A DNA stretch of 64,000 nucleotides from Marinifilum sp. D737 (GCF_026672275.1 NZ_JANQCD010000010.1:62001-126000), one strand, 5' to 3'; positions 19,337 through 28,461 are shown, counted from the first letter of the stretch. Notes: a model not told the origin generated them from the letters alone. Program-made: numbers and translations.

Positions 19337-19658
19337 TGTGTTATTTATATTTTCTTTCGGCCAATGGGCCAATTAATTATTCCAGGCAAAGAACTCCAAA
19401 AGTTGAAGGAATATGAAAGTCTGGCTGCTCTAAATTTGTTTCACCCAAGGAATCCACTTAAAACCTGCTTCAATATTTTCGTCTGGTAAATTTGTGCAAA
19501 ATCCACGATACAATCCAGTTTCGATTCAATTTTCTTTTCCCCAAAAACATCTTTCAATGAATAAGAACCTATTAACCTAAGTTAGATATTGGCTCCTAAT
19601 AAAAAAAAATGGACCGAAGGGCCTAAACCCTCCGATCCTATGGTATTTGTGTGTGGTA
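19337..19658. other. Intergenic region with terminator and kinase promoter
   Basis: A 322-base stretch separating the nagB-like gene from the kinase on the minus strand. It holds the nagB-like terminator at 19611-19638 and presumably the promoter of the kinase/GH20 pair. No gene is supported; the plus-strand frame across it starts inside the kinase gene. Confidence 0.6.
19611..19638 (-). terminator. Intrinsic terminator of the nagB-like transcript
   Basis: Eleven-base stem (19611-19621 with 19628-19638, with G-U pairs) followed on the minus strand by ATTTTTTTTT. It splits the amino-sugar locus into two transcription units. Confidence 0.85.
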
Positions 19659-21986
19659 CTAAAACGGATTTTCTTCTACAGCTTTTTCCAAATCTTTAGC
19701 CATCGTAACAAACTCCTCGGCGGTCATTTCTTTCATGTAAACCAATCCGTGAGTTGCTCTTACCAATGGGTGATCATTTTCGTAGAAGAAGTTTTTACCC
19801 AACAAGAGTTGAATTTGCTTTAATTGCTGTACCCAAACTTTTTGAGTCAGCTCATTAAACTTGCCATCGTACTCATAACTTGGGAATGATGCATTTACCT
19901 GACTCATGTAACATTCGGTAAATGAATTCTCCAATACATCAAGAGAGTTTAAGGATACTGGCACAATATAATCTGCATCTGCCGGATGATACTTGAACCA
20001 AACATTTCTGTATCCAATAATTCTTAATTTAGAAAGATCCTCTTCTTCTCCCCACTCCTTAACAGCTCCTGCAATTGCTTGCAATACTTTGTAGTGAGTA
20101 TCAGGACCACTTCCTTCCGGATCCATAGCCAAACTGATGGTAGTTGGCTTGTATTTTCTAAATTCTTCCAAAACCGGAAGCATATCTCTGTTCTTTTCAG
20201 GAAGTTCAGTAAAAATATCTCCCTTATAGAAACCTAAACGCAAGTGGTGAACATTGTTTACCGGAACCCCGAAGTGTCCCCATACCAATTCTTCTTCGAA
20301 CTCACGAACCATACCCTTCATTTTCTGAACTTCTGGTGAATTCTTTCCACCATCGTAAGAACTTTCCAGCTCGCCAATTACACTTGCAATTACTTTATTT
20401 AAATGGAACTTATCCTGTACTTTCCAAATTCCTACGATCGATCTGATCACACGGTGACACAAACCTCTACGTTTGCCATTCTCGTTACGCTCAGCAACTG
20501 AGTTCAAGAAGTGAGAAACGTCTTTGTCCCATTTCTTATCATATCCTACCTCAAAGAAATCAGGATATTCCAACATTTGAACTTCATCATTTGAAATAAA
20601 GTTCTGACACTCTTTTAAAACGCCAATGATAAATCCATTGGTAACTGCAGTAAAACCAGAAGTCAAAACCGAAAAGTGAATTTCGTTGCTAGCAGAACGT
20701 ACCTGACGGTTAATGTAAGGCATAATACCTAATGCGATATCATCATGATGCGGACCTGTATGATAAACCACCTCATCATTATCAGCTTTCATTCCTTTTT
20801 CAAGCTTATTTTGGATTGCATCGATAACCAACTGTACCGTATCCTCACTTAAATTAGGTATTTGACTGGTATATGGATCAGCTTTTAAATCTTCAAGCGT
20901 TAGGTGATGTCCATATTTATTAAGTTTCTGACACAAATCGATTACTGCTTTCTCAGTTTTTGTTTGTGTCCACTCACCCTCTTTGTAGTATTGATTTACA
21001 GAATCGGCAAGCTTACATGCAGCTCCGGTTGTCAGGTAAAAACGACCATTTTTCTGACGTTGAAGTACAGAAGCAGGATAAACAGCATCAGGCTTACTTT
21101 CCAATGAACCTTTTACAATATCTGCCTTAGCTTCACCAGCTGCAAAAATAATTGAAACAGCATCTTTATCGTGAGTAATTGTATCCAAACCAATGGTAAT
21201 CACCAATCGGTTTCTCGATACTTCGATTCCTCCCAAATCACCAGCAGCAACAGCTTGTGTTTCGAAGTTGGTTTTGGTTAATCGTGTAGTTGAATAGTGA
21301 TCCGAACCACGCGTATTAAATGCAATGTGACCATCAGGACCAATTCCTCCCAGGAAGAAACCAATTCCACCTTTTTCACGAATCTTCTGCTCGTATTGTG
21401 TACACCAATTGTCAATCATGAAGATTGAATCTTGCTGCATTTTCTCTACTTCACTTGTTGCTTCACGGTAACGAAGCGACAAATCGATATTGTAATCCGG
21501 GAATACCTCAAGGAATGATTTATTATCAACCAAAGGAATTTCCTCTGAATTAATTAACAAAGCATTCTCTTCCTTCAATCCAAATCCTTCGATATAATAT
21601 TTCATCACATAGTTGTAAAAACTATTGTGCTGACGAGGATCAATCGGGTAAAACTCATCGATTTGAACAAATTGTAATCCACTCAAATCAGGCTTAGCCA
21701 TTTCGCCTAACCCGTATTGAGAACGAATTTCAATTCCTTTCTCATTGTCCCAGTTTTCCAACAAAAACTGCGTGTATTTGATAAAATATTCAGGAGTTTT
21801 ACCCGTAGGCAAACTAATTACTCCATTAGGGTTTTGCTCCGCCCATTCTAAAAAGCGCAGCGAGGTCATCAATCCTAATTTTGGGAAATTATCAACCGTA
21901 ACATATGGAATTTGGGCTGTCATTTCCTGCATTCCTGATAATTCATAGAATGCTTGCTCTACTCTTGATTCAAATCTTTTTTCCAT
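19659..21986 (-). CDS. nagB: Glucosamine-6-phosphate deaminase-like protein fused to LmbE/PIG-L-like domain
   Basis: This 775-residue protein has an N-terminal NagB/RpiA-type domain at about residues 25-340 with SLPTGKTPEYF, the active-site segment GGIGPDGHIAFNTRG and the family's VVDNF/QIDEFYP motifs. A second domain at about 400-700 begins YHTGPHHDDIALG, which matches the metal-binding start of LmbE/PIG-L N-deacetylases (usually PHPDD/PHHDD). NagB converts glucosamine 6-phosphate to fructose 6-phosphate and ammonia; the LmbE-like part could supply the preceding N-deacetylation. No separate nagA is seen nearby, which fits that idea. Such two-domain proteins are known in Bacteroidota. Third gene after the transporter in the same transcript direction. 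Confidence 0.92.
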   Translation of the reverse strand: MEKRFESRVEQAFYELSGMQEMTAQIPYVTVDNFPKLGLMTSLRFLEWAEQNPNGVISLPTGKTPEYFIKYTQFLLENWDNEKGIEIRSQYGLGEMAKPDLSGLQFVQIDEFYPIDPRQHNSFYNYVMKYYIEGFGLKEENALLINSEEIPLVDNKSFLEVFPDYNIDLSLRYREATSEVEKMQQDSIFMIDNWCTQYEQKIREKGGIGFFLGGIGPDGHIAFNTRGSDHYSTTRLTKTNFETQAVAAGDLGGIEVSRNRLVITIGLDTITHDKDAVSIIFAAGEAKADIVKGSLESKPDAVYPASVLQRQKNGRFYLTTGAACKLADSVNQYYKEGEWTQTKTEKAVIDLCQKLNKYGHHLTLEDLKADPYTSQIPNLSEDTVQLVIDAIQNKLEKGMKADNDEVVYHTGPHHDDIALGIMPYINRQVRSASNEIHFSVLTSGFTAVTNGFIIGVLKECQNFISNDEVQMLEYPDFFEVGYDKKWDKDVSHFLNSVAERNENGKRRGLCHRVIRSIVGIWKVQDKFHLNKVIASVIGELESSYDGGKNSPEVQKMKGMVREFEEELVWGHFGVPVNNVHHLRLGFYKGDIFTELPEKNRDMLPVLEEFRKYKPTTISLAMDPEGSGPDTHYKVLQAIAGAVKEWGEEEDLSKLRIIGYRNVWFKYHPADADYIVPVSLNSLDVLENSFTECYMSQVNASFPSYEYDGKFNELTQKVWVQQLKQIQLLLGKNFFYENDHPLVRATHGLVYMKEMTAEEFVTMAKDLEKAVEENPF

Positions 21987-22077
21987 TTCTCTCTAATAAA
22001 TCTTTTTCGGCTGAATCTCCACCACACAAGGAGAAAACGGCTTGTTATCTATGAGTTAGCTATTATTACACACAATT

Positions 22078-23181
22078 TTAGGCAGACAATTCCTGACAAT
22101 ACTGATTCACCACCTGGTTCATCTCTTCAAACTGTTCTTCCATGCTTGTAAGCAACTTATACTGAGCATGAGTTCGAATTAGATTGTGTTCCGGTGATTT
22201 CACTTTGTAATAATTGTCTCCATCTATATAATCCATAAGGAATCTTAACACCTGTTCGTAAGTAATGTACTTGGCCGAGAAAGCAAGGTATTCCAACTCT
22301 TTTTCCGTTAGGAATGAAATTGTTTCTCCCAAATAACCTTTTGTATAAGCTGTGAAAATTTCCATATCCATGCTTACATTATCAAGGTTCTCATCATCCT
22401 CCAAACCAGTGTTTGTATATGATCTCATTGCATCACCATAATCATTCAATACTGTACTATTCAAAACAGTATCCAAATCGATAACGCATAAATCATTTCC
22501 ATCCTGATCGAAAAGAATGTTGTTGATTTTAGTATCGTTGTGAGTTACACGGGTAGGAATGGTTCCATTTTCAACCAACTCCCAAAACTTCAACATCTCC
22601 TCACGACGCGACTCAACCCATTCAATTTCCTTCTGTAAATCTTTTTTTCTACCTACAGGATCATTCGCCAATACTTCATCCCATTGCTTAAAACGGAATC
22701 TGATATTGTGAAATCCTGGAAGAATATCAACCAAAGGTTCTTTCATATCGGCCAACATCGCCTGGAATTTTCCAATTCCTTTTCCTCCTGCAAATGCCAA
22801 TTCTGGACTATCAGCAGCTTCATAGGTAATATTGTCCTTAATGAACATGCATATCGTCCAATAGTCATTATTCTCATCTGCAAAATAAGGAAGCCCTTCT
22901 TCAGTAACATTAATCGTCATAGCTTCGCGACTAGTATCTCCACCTGCAGCTTTAATTTTTGCTTTCAGATGAGCCGTTACTTTTTGAATATTCCCCATCA
23001 TTCCGGGAACATCCTTAAAAATGTTGGTATTCTTTCTTTGTAGTATATAATTTGGTGATTCTTCTCCCTCTGTAGTAATCAGAAAAGTATCATTAATAAA
23101 TCCTTCACCTAATGGCTTAATATCCTCGATCTTTCCTTCCAATACGAATTTCGAAGCAACATCAAACAATTTATCCTTCAT
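22078..23181 (-). CDS. Aminoglycoside-phosphotransferase-fold sugar kinase, NahK-like
   Basis: This 367-residue cytosolic protein has the APH/choline-kinase fold. A glycine-rich loop (IKPLGEGFINDTFLI) is near the N-terminus, the catalytic loop VTHNDTKINNILF holds the Asp and Asn, and the metal-binding segment is CVIDLDTV followed by YGDAMR. HNDTK is characteristic of N-acetylhexosamine 1-kinases, which make GlcNAc-1-P or GalNAc-1-P without going through the 6-phosphate. It lies 47 bases after the sugar permease, and a nucleotidyltransferase that could use its product is encoded two genes upstream. Substrate is inferred from context. Confidence 0.85.
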   Translation of the reverse strand: MKDKLFDVASKFVLEGKIEDIKPLGEGFINDTFLITTEGEESPNYILQRKNTNIFKDVPGMMGNIQKVTAHLKAKIKAAGGDTSREAMTINVTEEGLPYFADENNDYWTICMFIKDNITYEAADSPELAFAGGKGIGKFQAMLADMKEPLVDILPGFHNIRFRFKQWDEVLANDPVGRKKDLQKEIEWVESRREEMLKFWELVENGTIPTRVTHNDTKINNILFDQDGNDLCVIDLDTVLNSTVLNDYGDAMRSYTNTGLEDDENLDNVSMDMEIFTAYTKGYLGETISFLTEKELEYLAFSAKYITYEQVLRFLMDYIDGDNYYKVKSPEHNLIRTHAQYKLLTSMEEQFEEMNQVVNQYCQELSA

Positions 23182-23227
23182 AATTTATCTTTAAATGGTG
23201 TATTTTAATACAACACCTATTTTCAAT

Positions 23228-24451
23228 TTATTTCGTTCTTACTTTATGTCCTTTTATCCCGTAGTATAAAATGTATAGGAAACATGGCACACAAATCCAA
23301 TATGCATTTTGTCCTCCTACAGCATCTTTCACGAATCCATAAAGAGTAGGAATAATAGCACCACCAACAATTGCAATTACCATTAAAGATGATCCTGCTT
23401 TAGTAAACTTACCCAAGTCGGTCATAGCTAAAGGCCAAAGAGCAGGCCACATCAACGAACATCCCAATGCCATAAATACAATGAAGAAAATAGACCATTC
23501 TGCAGGAACTAACACAACCATTAGAGATCCAAACAAAGCAGCAATCGCACAAATTTTAAGTGCAGCAGCCTGACTAAGATATTTAGGGATAAAGATGATA
23601 CCACAGATATAACCAATCACCATTCCTACCGGAGCAATCCACGCATAATATTCAGGATTTGCTAAACCCAAACTCTCTGCATAATCAACCAAGGTTCCAA
23701 GAGATACTGTTTCAACTCCTACATACAGGAACAAAGCAAATACTCCTAAAAGCAAGTGTGGAAACTGCCATACTGATGTTTTATTCGCAGCATATGGACA
23801 TTCTTCAGCAGAATCTTCATCTTCTCCGGCAGCTTTAACCTCAGGAAGTTTAGCTACCAAGGCCAATACACCCAATAAAATGAAAATCGCAATAATGATA
23901 TAGAAAGGAACATTAATATCGGTAAGAGCAACATCCTTTACTTCTTTACCAATTACCAATGCCAGGAATAAAGGAGCAATAGGCCAAGCCAATTTATTGG
24001 CAACCCCCATATAACTCATTCTTTTTGCAGCACTTTCCATTGGGCCCAAAATGGTGATGTACGGATTTACAGATGCCTGTAAGAAAGTATTTCCCATTCC
24101 ACTAATAAATGAAGCTACCAAAAACAATGGAAGACTTTCCATTTGTGCAGATGGAATAAACAAATAGAATCCAAGAGCAAACATCAAAAACGACAATGCC
24201 ATTGTTTTCTTATATCCGATTTTCCCAATTACCAATGATGCTGGATAACCAAATATTAAGAATGCAGAAAAAGTTGCTGCAATAACCAAATATGATTCTG
24301 CAGATGAGATTCCTAATGTTTTATTCAATAAAGGAACGATATAACTATTAATTCCTAAGGCAAAACCAATTGCAAAAAACATCACCCCAACCACAATCAG
24401 TGGGATCATGAATTTCTTTGTTCCAGAGTCTGTTGTTTGTGTACTCACCAT
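23228..24451 (-). CDS. MFS sugar permease of the fucose/glucose/galactose:H+ symporter type
   Basis: This 407-residue protein has about twelve membrane helices. The first helix begins IPLIVVGVMFFAIGFALGINSYIVPLL, and the FHS-family phrases FLIFGYPASLVIGKIGYKKT and ASVNPYITILGP follow, close to FucP/NagP-type permeases. Charged loop residues lie between helices 6 and 7 (GEDEDSAEE), as in the family. It sits between the nucleotidyltransferase and the NahK-like kinase in one direction, so it most likely imports a monosaccharide such as GlcNAc by proton symport. Confidence 0.92.
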   Translation of the reverse strand: MVSTQTTDSGTKKFMIPLIVVGVMFFAIGFALGINSYIVPLLNKTLGISSAESYLVIAATFSAFLIFGYPASLVIGKIGYKKTMALSFLMFALGFYLFIPSAQMESLPLFLVASFISGMGNTFLQASVNPYITILGPMESAAKRMSYMGVANKLAWPIAPLFLALVIGKEVKDVALTDINVPFYIIIAIFILLGVLALVAKLPEVKAAGEDEDSAEECPYAANKTSVWQFPHLLLGVFALFLYVGVETVSLGTLVDYAESLGLANPEYYAWIAPVGMVIGYICGIIFIPKYLSQAAALKICAIAALFGSLMVVLVPAEWSIFFIVFMALGCSLMWPALWPLAMTDLGKFTKAGSSLMVIAIVGGAIIPTLYGFVKDAVGGQNAYWICVPCFLYILYYGIKGHKVRTK

Positions 24452-24554
24452 AACAATAAATTTATTTTCAATTAATGATTTTCTATAATTTAGCGCTTAT
24501 GGTTTCTCTCCAACTAGTTATATCTCACATCGCAGAAACCATGTACTTACAATA

Positions 24555-25454
24555 CTATTCCCAAAGTTTTGAAGGATAAACACCTTTCTCAATCAACTTA
24601 TTAATTGCATTCTGTGCCTTTTCCTTGTCTTCTTTATAAGTCACTCCAAACCATTGAGCATTCGACTTCAATACTTTAATCTGAGTATCTCCTTCTTCAA
24701 TAATTTCAGCTACTACCGAAGGAATAAAGAATTCAGACTTCAACTGATCACCTTTCTCTTGAAGGAAAGTTTTAAACTGACTATCCAAATGATCGAAAAG
24801 CTTAGGAGTAAATCCCCAGAAATTCATAGATACAGTTGCATCTGCAGGAAGTGGATACCATTTCTCATCTTCCAGATAAGCAATATTTTCCGGTAGCTTC
24901 TCGATATGTGTTCTTTCTACTACAGTTTCCAAATGATCGTTTTCATTGGTAGCACAAACTCCTCTTGATACCGAACCATTCTCAGAAATTGTATTCGCCA
25001 ATTGATAACCAACCATGCAGTTTTCCTGATCACTAATTGAATTTCTCAAGTAATCGGCAATGGTTTGAAAAGCTTCCACTCCATAATAATCATCGGCATT
25101 GATTACAGCAAAAGGTTCTTTAATACAATCCTTTGCCATTAAAATAGCATGCCCGGTTCCCCATGGCTTTTCTCTTTCAGGATTATAGCTTGCTCCTTCC
25201 GGAACTTTGAATAATTCCTGATTCACGTAATCCACATCAATCTTACCAGCTAGCTTTGCATTGAATAATTCCTTAAATTCTTTTTCGAAACTCTCGCGAA
25301 TTACGAATACAATTTTTCCAAATCCTGCCTTTATTGCATCGTGAATAGAATAATCTATAATGGTCTCATTTGATGGTCCAATCGGATCCATCTGTTTCAA
25401 TCCGCCATATCGACTTCCCATTCCTGCTGCTAATACTAATAATGTTGGTTTCAT
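24555..25454 (-). CDS. Sugar-1-phosphate nucleotidyltransferase-like protein
   Basis: This 299-residue protein starts with the nucleotidyltransferase signature LAAGMGSRYGGLKQMDP, followed by a metal-binding NADDYYG motif at about residues 118-124 and the substrate region KPWGTGHAIL. The C-terminal part is short and lacks the left-handed beta-helix of GlmU. The family couples a sugar 1-phosphate to NTP, or transfers a nucleotide to a related phosphate. Here the NahK-like kinase in the same operon would supply the sugar 1-phosphate. It is the first gene of the metabolic transcript, after the ROK regulator. Confidence 0.85.
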   Translation of the reverse strand: MKPTLLVLAAGMGSRYGGLKQMDPIGPSNETIIDYSIHDAIKAGFGKIVFVIRESFEKEFKELFNAKLAGKIDVDYVNQELFKVPEGASYNPEREKPWGTGHAILMAKDCIKEPFAVINADDYYGVEAFQTIADYLRNSISDQENCMVGYQLANTISENGSVSRGVCATNENDHLETVVERTHIEKLPENIAYLEDEKWYPLPADATVSMNFWGFTPKLFDHLDSQFKTFLQEKGDQLKSEFFIPSVVAEIIEEGDTQIKVLKSNAQWFGVTYKEDKEKAQNAINKLIEKGVYPSKLWE

Positions 25455-25596
25455 GAGTTTTTTCTTTTGTATCGATTATCACACGAAACTTCAAGTAATT
25501 TTAATTGGTAAGCTATCCGTATAGCTACTATTAAAACTTACAAGTTCGTTCCATCTGTATTTTTTATATTTATTCTTAAGTCATTGATAAAAAGAA

Positions 25597-25665
25597 ATTG
25601 ATTCCCGCAGAACACTACTACTACAATTGAATATTAAACCAAAGTTTAACCATGCGGGAATCAAT
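25597..25665 (-). terminator. Long-armed terminator-like inverted repeat after ROK regulator
   Basis: A 13-base arm 25597-25609 is the exact reverse complement of 25653-25665; the 43-base loop holds a second small stem (TTAAAC-TTTG-GTTTAA on the minus strand). A T-rich tail follows on the minus strand. It ends 11 bases from the regulator's stop and precedes the nucleotidyltransferase operon, so it may double as a regulatory element. Confidence 0.6.
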
Positions 25666-25675
25666 AATTTCTCTA

Positions 25676-26902
25676 TTAATCTAAACTTAAAACACTTCTC
25701 ATCACATTTGCCATTGTTCCCATTAATGCTGAATCATCCAGCAAATCGGAACAAACCAATTCTGTTTCAGAACTAATTCTACTCATGGCATATTTATTCA
25801 TCGACATGGTAACCGGATCAATCACAAACTTCCCGGCATGTGCAATTTTTCCTCCAATAATTACCATTTCCGGATTCAACAAGTGAATCAGAGTAACCAG
25901 TCCTTTTCCCAAATACTCACACATTTGGTTCAACTGATCTATTGCAAACTGATCTCCCTGCAATATGGCTTCCACCACAGCTCTTAGATCAATTTTTTTA
26001 TTTTCTTTTTTGTAATTCGCTAAAAGTGTAGGCTGCCCCTTATCAACAGCTTCTCTGATATTTTTTACCAATATCTTTCCTGAAGTTAAAGTCTCAAGGC
26101 ATCCAATTTTGCCACAATAACAAAGCTTGCCTTCCGGATCAATTAAAATATGACCAAACTCCCCTGCAAAACCGTTTTTACCAGAATGAAGTTCACCATT
26201 CAAAATCATTCCAAGACCAATACCATTACTTAAATTTAAGCACAGTACATTTTCCTTGTCAATTGCTTTACCAAACGCTTTCTCTCCCAAGGCCATAGTT
26301 CGGGCATCATTGTCTAGCAACACATTTATGCCTAGCCTATCTCCTAAAACACGAGCCAAACCATTTTCAGCTACCGAAAGATGTGTATGGCTTAATCCTT
26401 GCTTGGCATCAACCAAACCTGGAATTGAAATTCCCACAGCTAGAAATTTTTCTCTTGATATTCCCAATTGGGAAATCATTGACTCAATCTTATCTACCAA
26501 AGAATTTAAGTAATCTTCACTATTCTCCAGATCAAAATACTTTATCTCTTCCCTAAATATTTGTTTGTTCGATAAATCAAACACAGCCAAATTCAAAGTA
26601 TGCAAATTGATATCTACACCAATTACATATTGATATTCGGAGTTTAGACAAAATAAATTTGGACGACGACCTCCTATTGATTCTCCAACACCTTTATCCA
26701 ACAACATTCCATAGCTCATTAAATCATCTACCAATGATGCTACCAATGGTTGACTTATTTTAACAGCTTTAACAATTTCGGCAATTGATGCGGCACCATT
26801 ATAATATAGGTGACGAACAATTTTACGATACTGTTCCTGTTTTCTTTTTACAGAATTAGCTACCCCTTGCAGGTTCTTTTCATATAGAAATTGTGGTCTC
26901 AA
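25676..26902 (-). CDS. ROK family transcriptional regulator (NagC/XylR type)
   Basis: This 408-residue protein has an N-terminal winged helix-turn-helix (about residues 25-85: IVRHLYYNGAASIAEIVKAVKISQPLVASLVDDL) followed by a ROK sugar-sensing domain with GVDINLHT, LLDNDARTMALGE, GEFGHI and the zinc motif CYCGKIGCLE. The start is the TTG at 26902: no ATG lies upstream in frame before a stop, the next ATG is inside the DNA-binding domain, and AGAAGGA sits a few bases upstream as ribosome-binding site. It probably senses an amino sugar or its phosphate and controls the operon behind it (25454 down to 16752). Confidence 0.92.
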   Translation of the reverse strand: MRPQFLYEKNLQGVANSVKRKQEQYRKIVRHLYYNGAASIAEIVKAVKISQPLVASLVDDLMSYGMLLDKGVGESIGGRRPNLFCLNSEYQYVIGVDINLHTLNLAVFDLSNKQIFREEIKYFDLENSEDYLNSLVDKIESMISQLGISREKFLAVGISIPGLVDAKQGLSHTHLSVAENGLARVLGDRLGINVLLDNDARTMALGEKAFGKAIDKENVLCLNLSNGIGLGMILNGELHSGKNGFAGEFGHILIDPEGKLCYCGKIGCLETLTSGKILVKNIREAVDKGQPTLLANYKKENKKIDLRAVVEAILQGDQFAIDQLNQMCEYLGKGLVTLIHLLNPEMVIIGGKIAHAGKFVIDPVTMSMNKYAMSRISSETELVCSDLLDDSALMGTMANVMRSVLSLD

Positions 26903-27063
26903 ACGTTTTCCTTCTATTATTGATTTGTAATCTGAGGGTAAAATTACAATTTATTTTTACAAACAAACAACTCTTTTATAATTTTTTTTAAAAGTATTCA
27001 TTTTTGATTCTAATACTCTCAAAAAATCCAGGGAAATAAACGATTAGGGATATAAAAAAGAAA

Positions 27064-27085
27064 AAGGGCCTTAAAAAGGACCCTT
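27064..27085 (-). terminator. Terminator-like bulged hairpin
   Basis: Arms AAGGGCC (27064-27070) and GGACCCTT (27078-27085) pair with one bulged base; on the minus strand a T-rich run follows. No annotated minus-strand gene ends here, so it would terminate a short transcript starting between it and 27306. Confidence 0.5.
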
Positions 27086-27306
27086 AATCAAAGAAAACCA
27101 ATTAATTATGCTATTAAAACCAAAATCCCGGGACACCACTCCCAATTTTTGGGAAACCATTATAAATGATTTCGCATAGGTAATTACAAGCTGCGGGCCA
27201 AAAACCCCTTTACCCTGTATATGTGACACTTAAGAAAATATCTATTAAATTCCTCACAGCAAAAGTGTCCGATAGCATCACATCTAATGTTCGCAAACGA
27301 ACAAAA

Positions 27307-27329
27307 AAAGAGGACTAATTGTCCTCTTT
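27307..27329 (-). terminator. Intrinsic terminator of the DUF4097 gene
   Basis: Nine-base perfect stem AAAGAGGAC/GTCCTCTTT with a 5-base loop and T-run on the minus strand, seven bases after the stop codon. Confidence 0.85.
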
Positions 27330-27336
27330 AAATACT

Positions 27337-28317
27337 TTAATAATAAGATTGATCTCCCGAGCTACTCTTTCCATGTATCCAAATCTCCCCATTTCTCAAA
27401 TAAAGCTTCTTGTCTGCTTTTCTATTACCAGCTCTTAAATTTCCCGACGATGCCAACAAATCAAAACTCAATTGGTCAGGATCATTTCTTAACTTCAAAT
27501 CAATATTACCTGAAGTAGTATAAAAGAATGCTTCTCCAACCAATAACAAATTATTCCCTTCAATATCGCCGGAACTAGCAGTTAAATGCAGGTACACTTT
27601 TGAGTTATCAATCTCCATACTACCTGAGCTCGATACATTCTTTAATCTTCCAATAAGATTATCAATTTCAATATCTCCCGAAGTAGTTCTCGAAGAAATA
27701 TCTCCTTCAATGTATTTAAACTCCAAGTCTCCTGAAGAAGCCTGCGTTGAGATATTCCCAATTACCTCCTTAATTTCCTGGTCACCCGAAGTAGACTTCA
27801 TGTCCAAATTACCGATGTGATTTTTTACGGAAATTTCACCAGAAGAAGTCTCCAATTCTAAATCGCCTTTTATATTTTGCATACCAATATCTCCCGAACT
27901 AGCATGTATGGAAGTGTATTTAGCAACAAGGCCTTCACAATAAACATCGCCCGATGAATTTTTTACCTGCACTTTAATATCAGCCGGAACCTTAAACTGC
28001 AATTTAGATTCAATTCTTCCACTAAATGAAAATGGTGAATCAATCCAAACCATCAGTTTATCTCCAGATACATCATATTTTATCTCAAACTTCTTATTTC
28101 TGAATGATGACCCTTTAATTTCACCATCGAACTTTACATCTCTCCTATCACTACCTATAATTTCGACATCACAAAAAGAACCTTTTACCTCAAGTTTATC
28201 AATACCATCGAACACCTTGTGTTCTTCTGCATATATGGTTTGTGAGAATAAATTCACCGAAGAAAGCAGGGCTAAACCCAATACCACCAATTGCATAAAT
28301 CTAATTTTTGTTTTCAT
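27337..28317 (-). CDS. DUF4097-type secreted beta-repeat protein
   Basis: This 326-residue protein has a Sec signal peptide (ending VNLFSQ) and no membrane anchor. Residues about 105-326 contain eleven SSGD-like turns (SSGDV, SSGDI, SSGEI, TSGDQ, SSGDL, TSGDI, SSGSM, SSGDI, TSGNI, SSGNL, SSGDQ) spaced about 20 residues apart, as in a DUF4097/DUF2807 beta-helix with one turn per rung. Family members are putative adhesins often tied to ECF sigma factors or stress regulators. Upstream (28367-28393) there is a TGTAAC-N17-CGTC promoter shared with the sigma factor at 45122-45697, so it is probably part of that regulon. Molecular function unknown. Confidence 0.9.
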   Translation of the reverse strand: MKTKIRFMQLVVLGLALLSSVNLFSQTIYAEEHKVFDGIDKLEVKGSFCDVEIIGSDRRDVKFDGEIKGSSFRNKKFEIKYDVSGDKLMVWIDSPFSFSGRIESKLQFKVPADIKVQVKNSSGDVYCEGLVAKYTSIHASSGDIGMQNIKGDLELETSSGEISVKNHIGNLDMKSTSGDQEIKEVIGNISTQASSGDLEFKYIEGDISSRTTSGDIEIDNLIGRLKNVSSSGSMEIDNSKVYLHLTASSGDIEGNNLLLVGEAFFYTTSGNIDLKLRNDPDQLSFDLLASSGNLRAGNRKADKKLYLRNGEIWIHGKSSSGDQSYY

Positions 28318-28366
28318 TTCTTATATATTTTTTAGGATGAATGCGTAAATTCAAATACTATATTAT

Positions 28367-28393
28367 GACGCTTATGAAGCAAACTTAGTTACA
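28367..28393 (-). promoter_or_regulatory. ECF-sigma-type promoter of the DUF4097 gene
   Basis: On the minus strand TGTAAC (28393-28388), 17-base spacer, CGTCATAA (from 28370). It has the same spacing and boxes as the two promoters at 45935-45961 and 46071-46097. Confidence 0.7.
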
Positions 28394-28453
28394 GTCAATG
28401 GCTATGACTTGTAAAATCAATTTCACTATTTAGAATCTTTATAAATTAATTAC

Positions 28454-28461
28454 TATATTTG
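28454..28461 (+). promoter_or_regulatory. Bacteroidota -7 box before the ferredoxin reductase gene
   Basis: TATATTTG fits TAnnTTTG; TTTAG lies about 20 bases upstream as a weak -33 element. The start of transcription would leave a short leader before the ATG at 28481. Confidence 0.55.

Larger units (their letters stand above)
26903..27336. other. Intergenic region between two minus-strand genes
   Basis: A 434-base stretch with two terminator-like hairpins (27064-27085 and 27307-27329) and, between them, a possible 23-codon frame on the plus strand (27108-27179, starting MLLKPKSRD) and a 29-codon frame on the minus strand. Neither small frame is recognised. The ROK regulator promoter should lie near 26903-27000. 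Confidence 0.5.
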
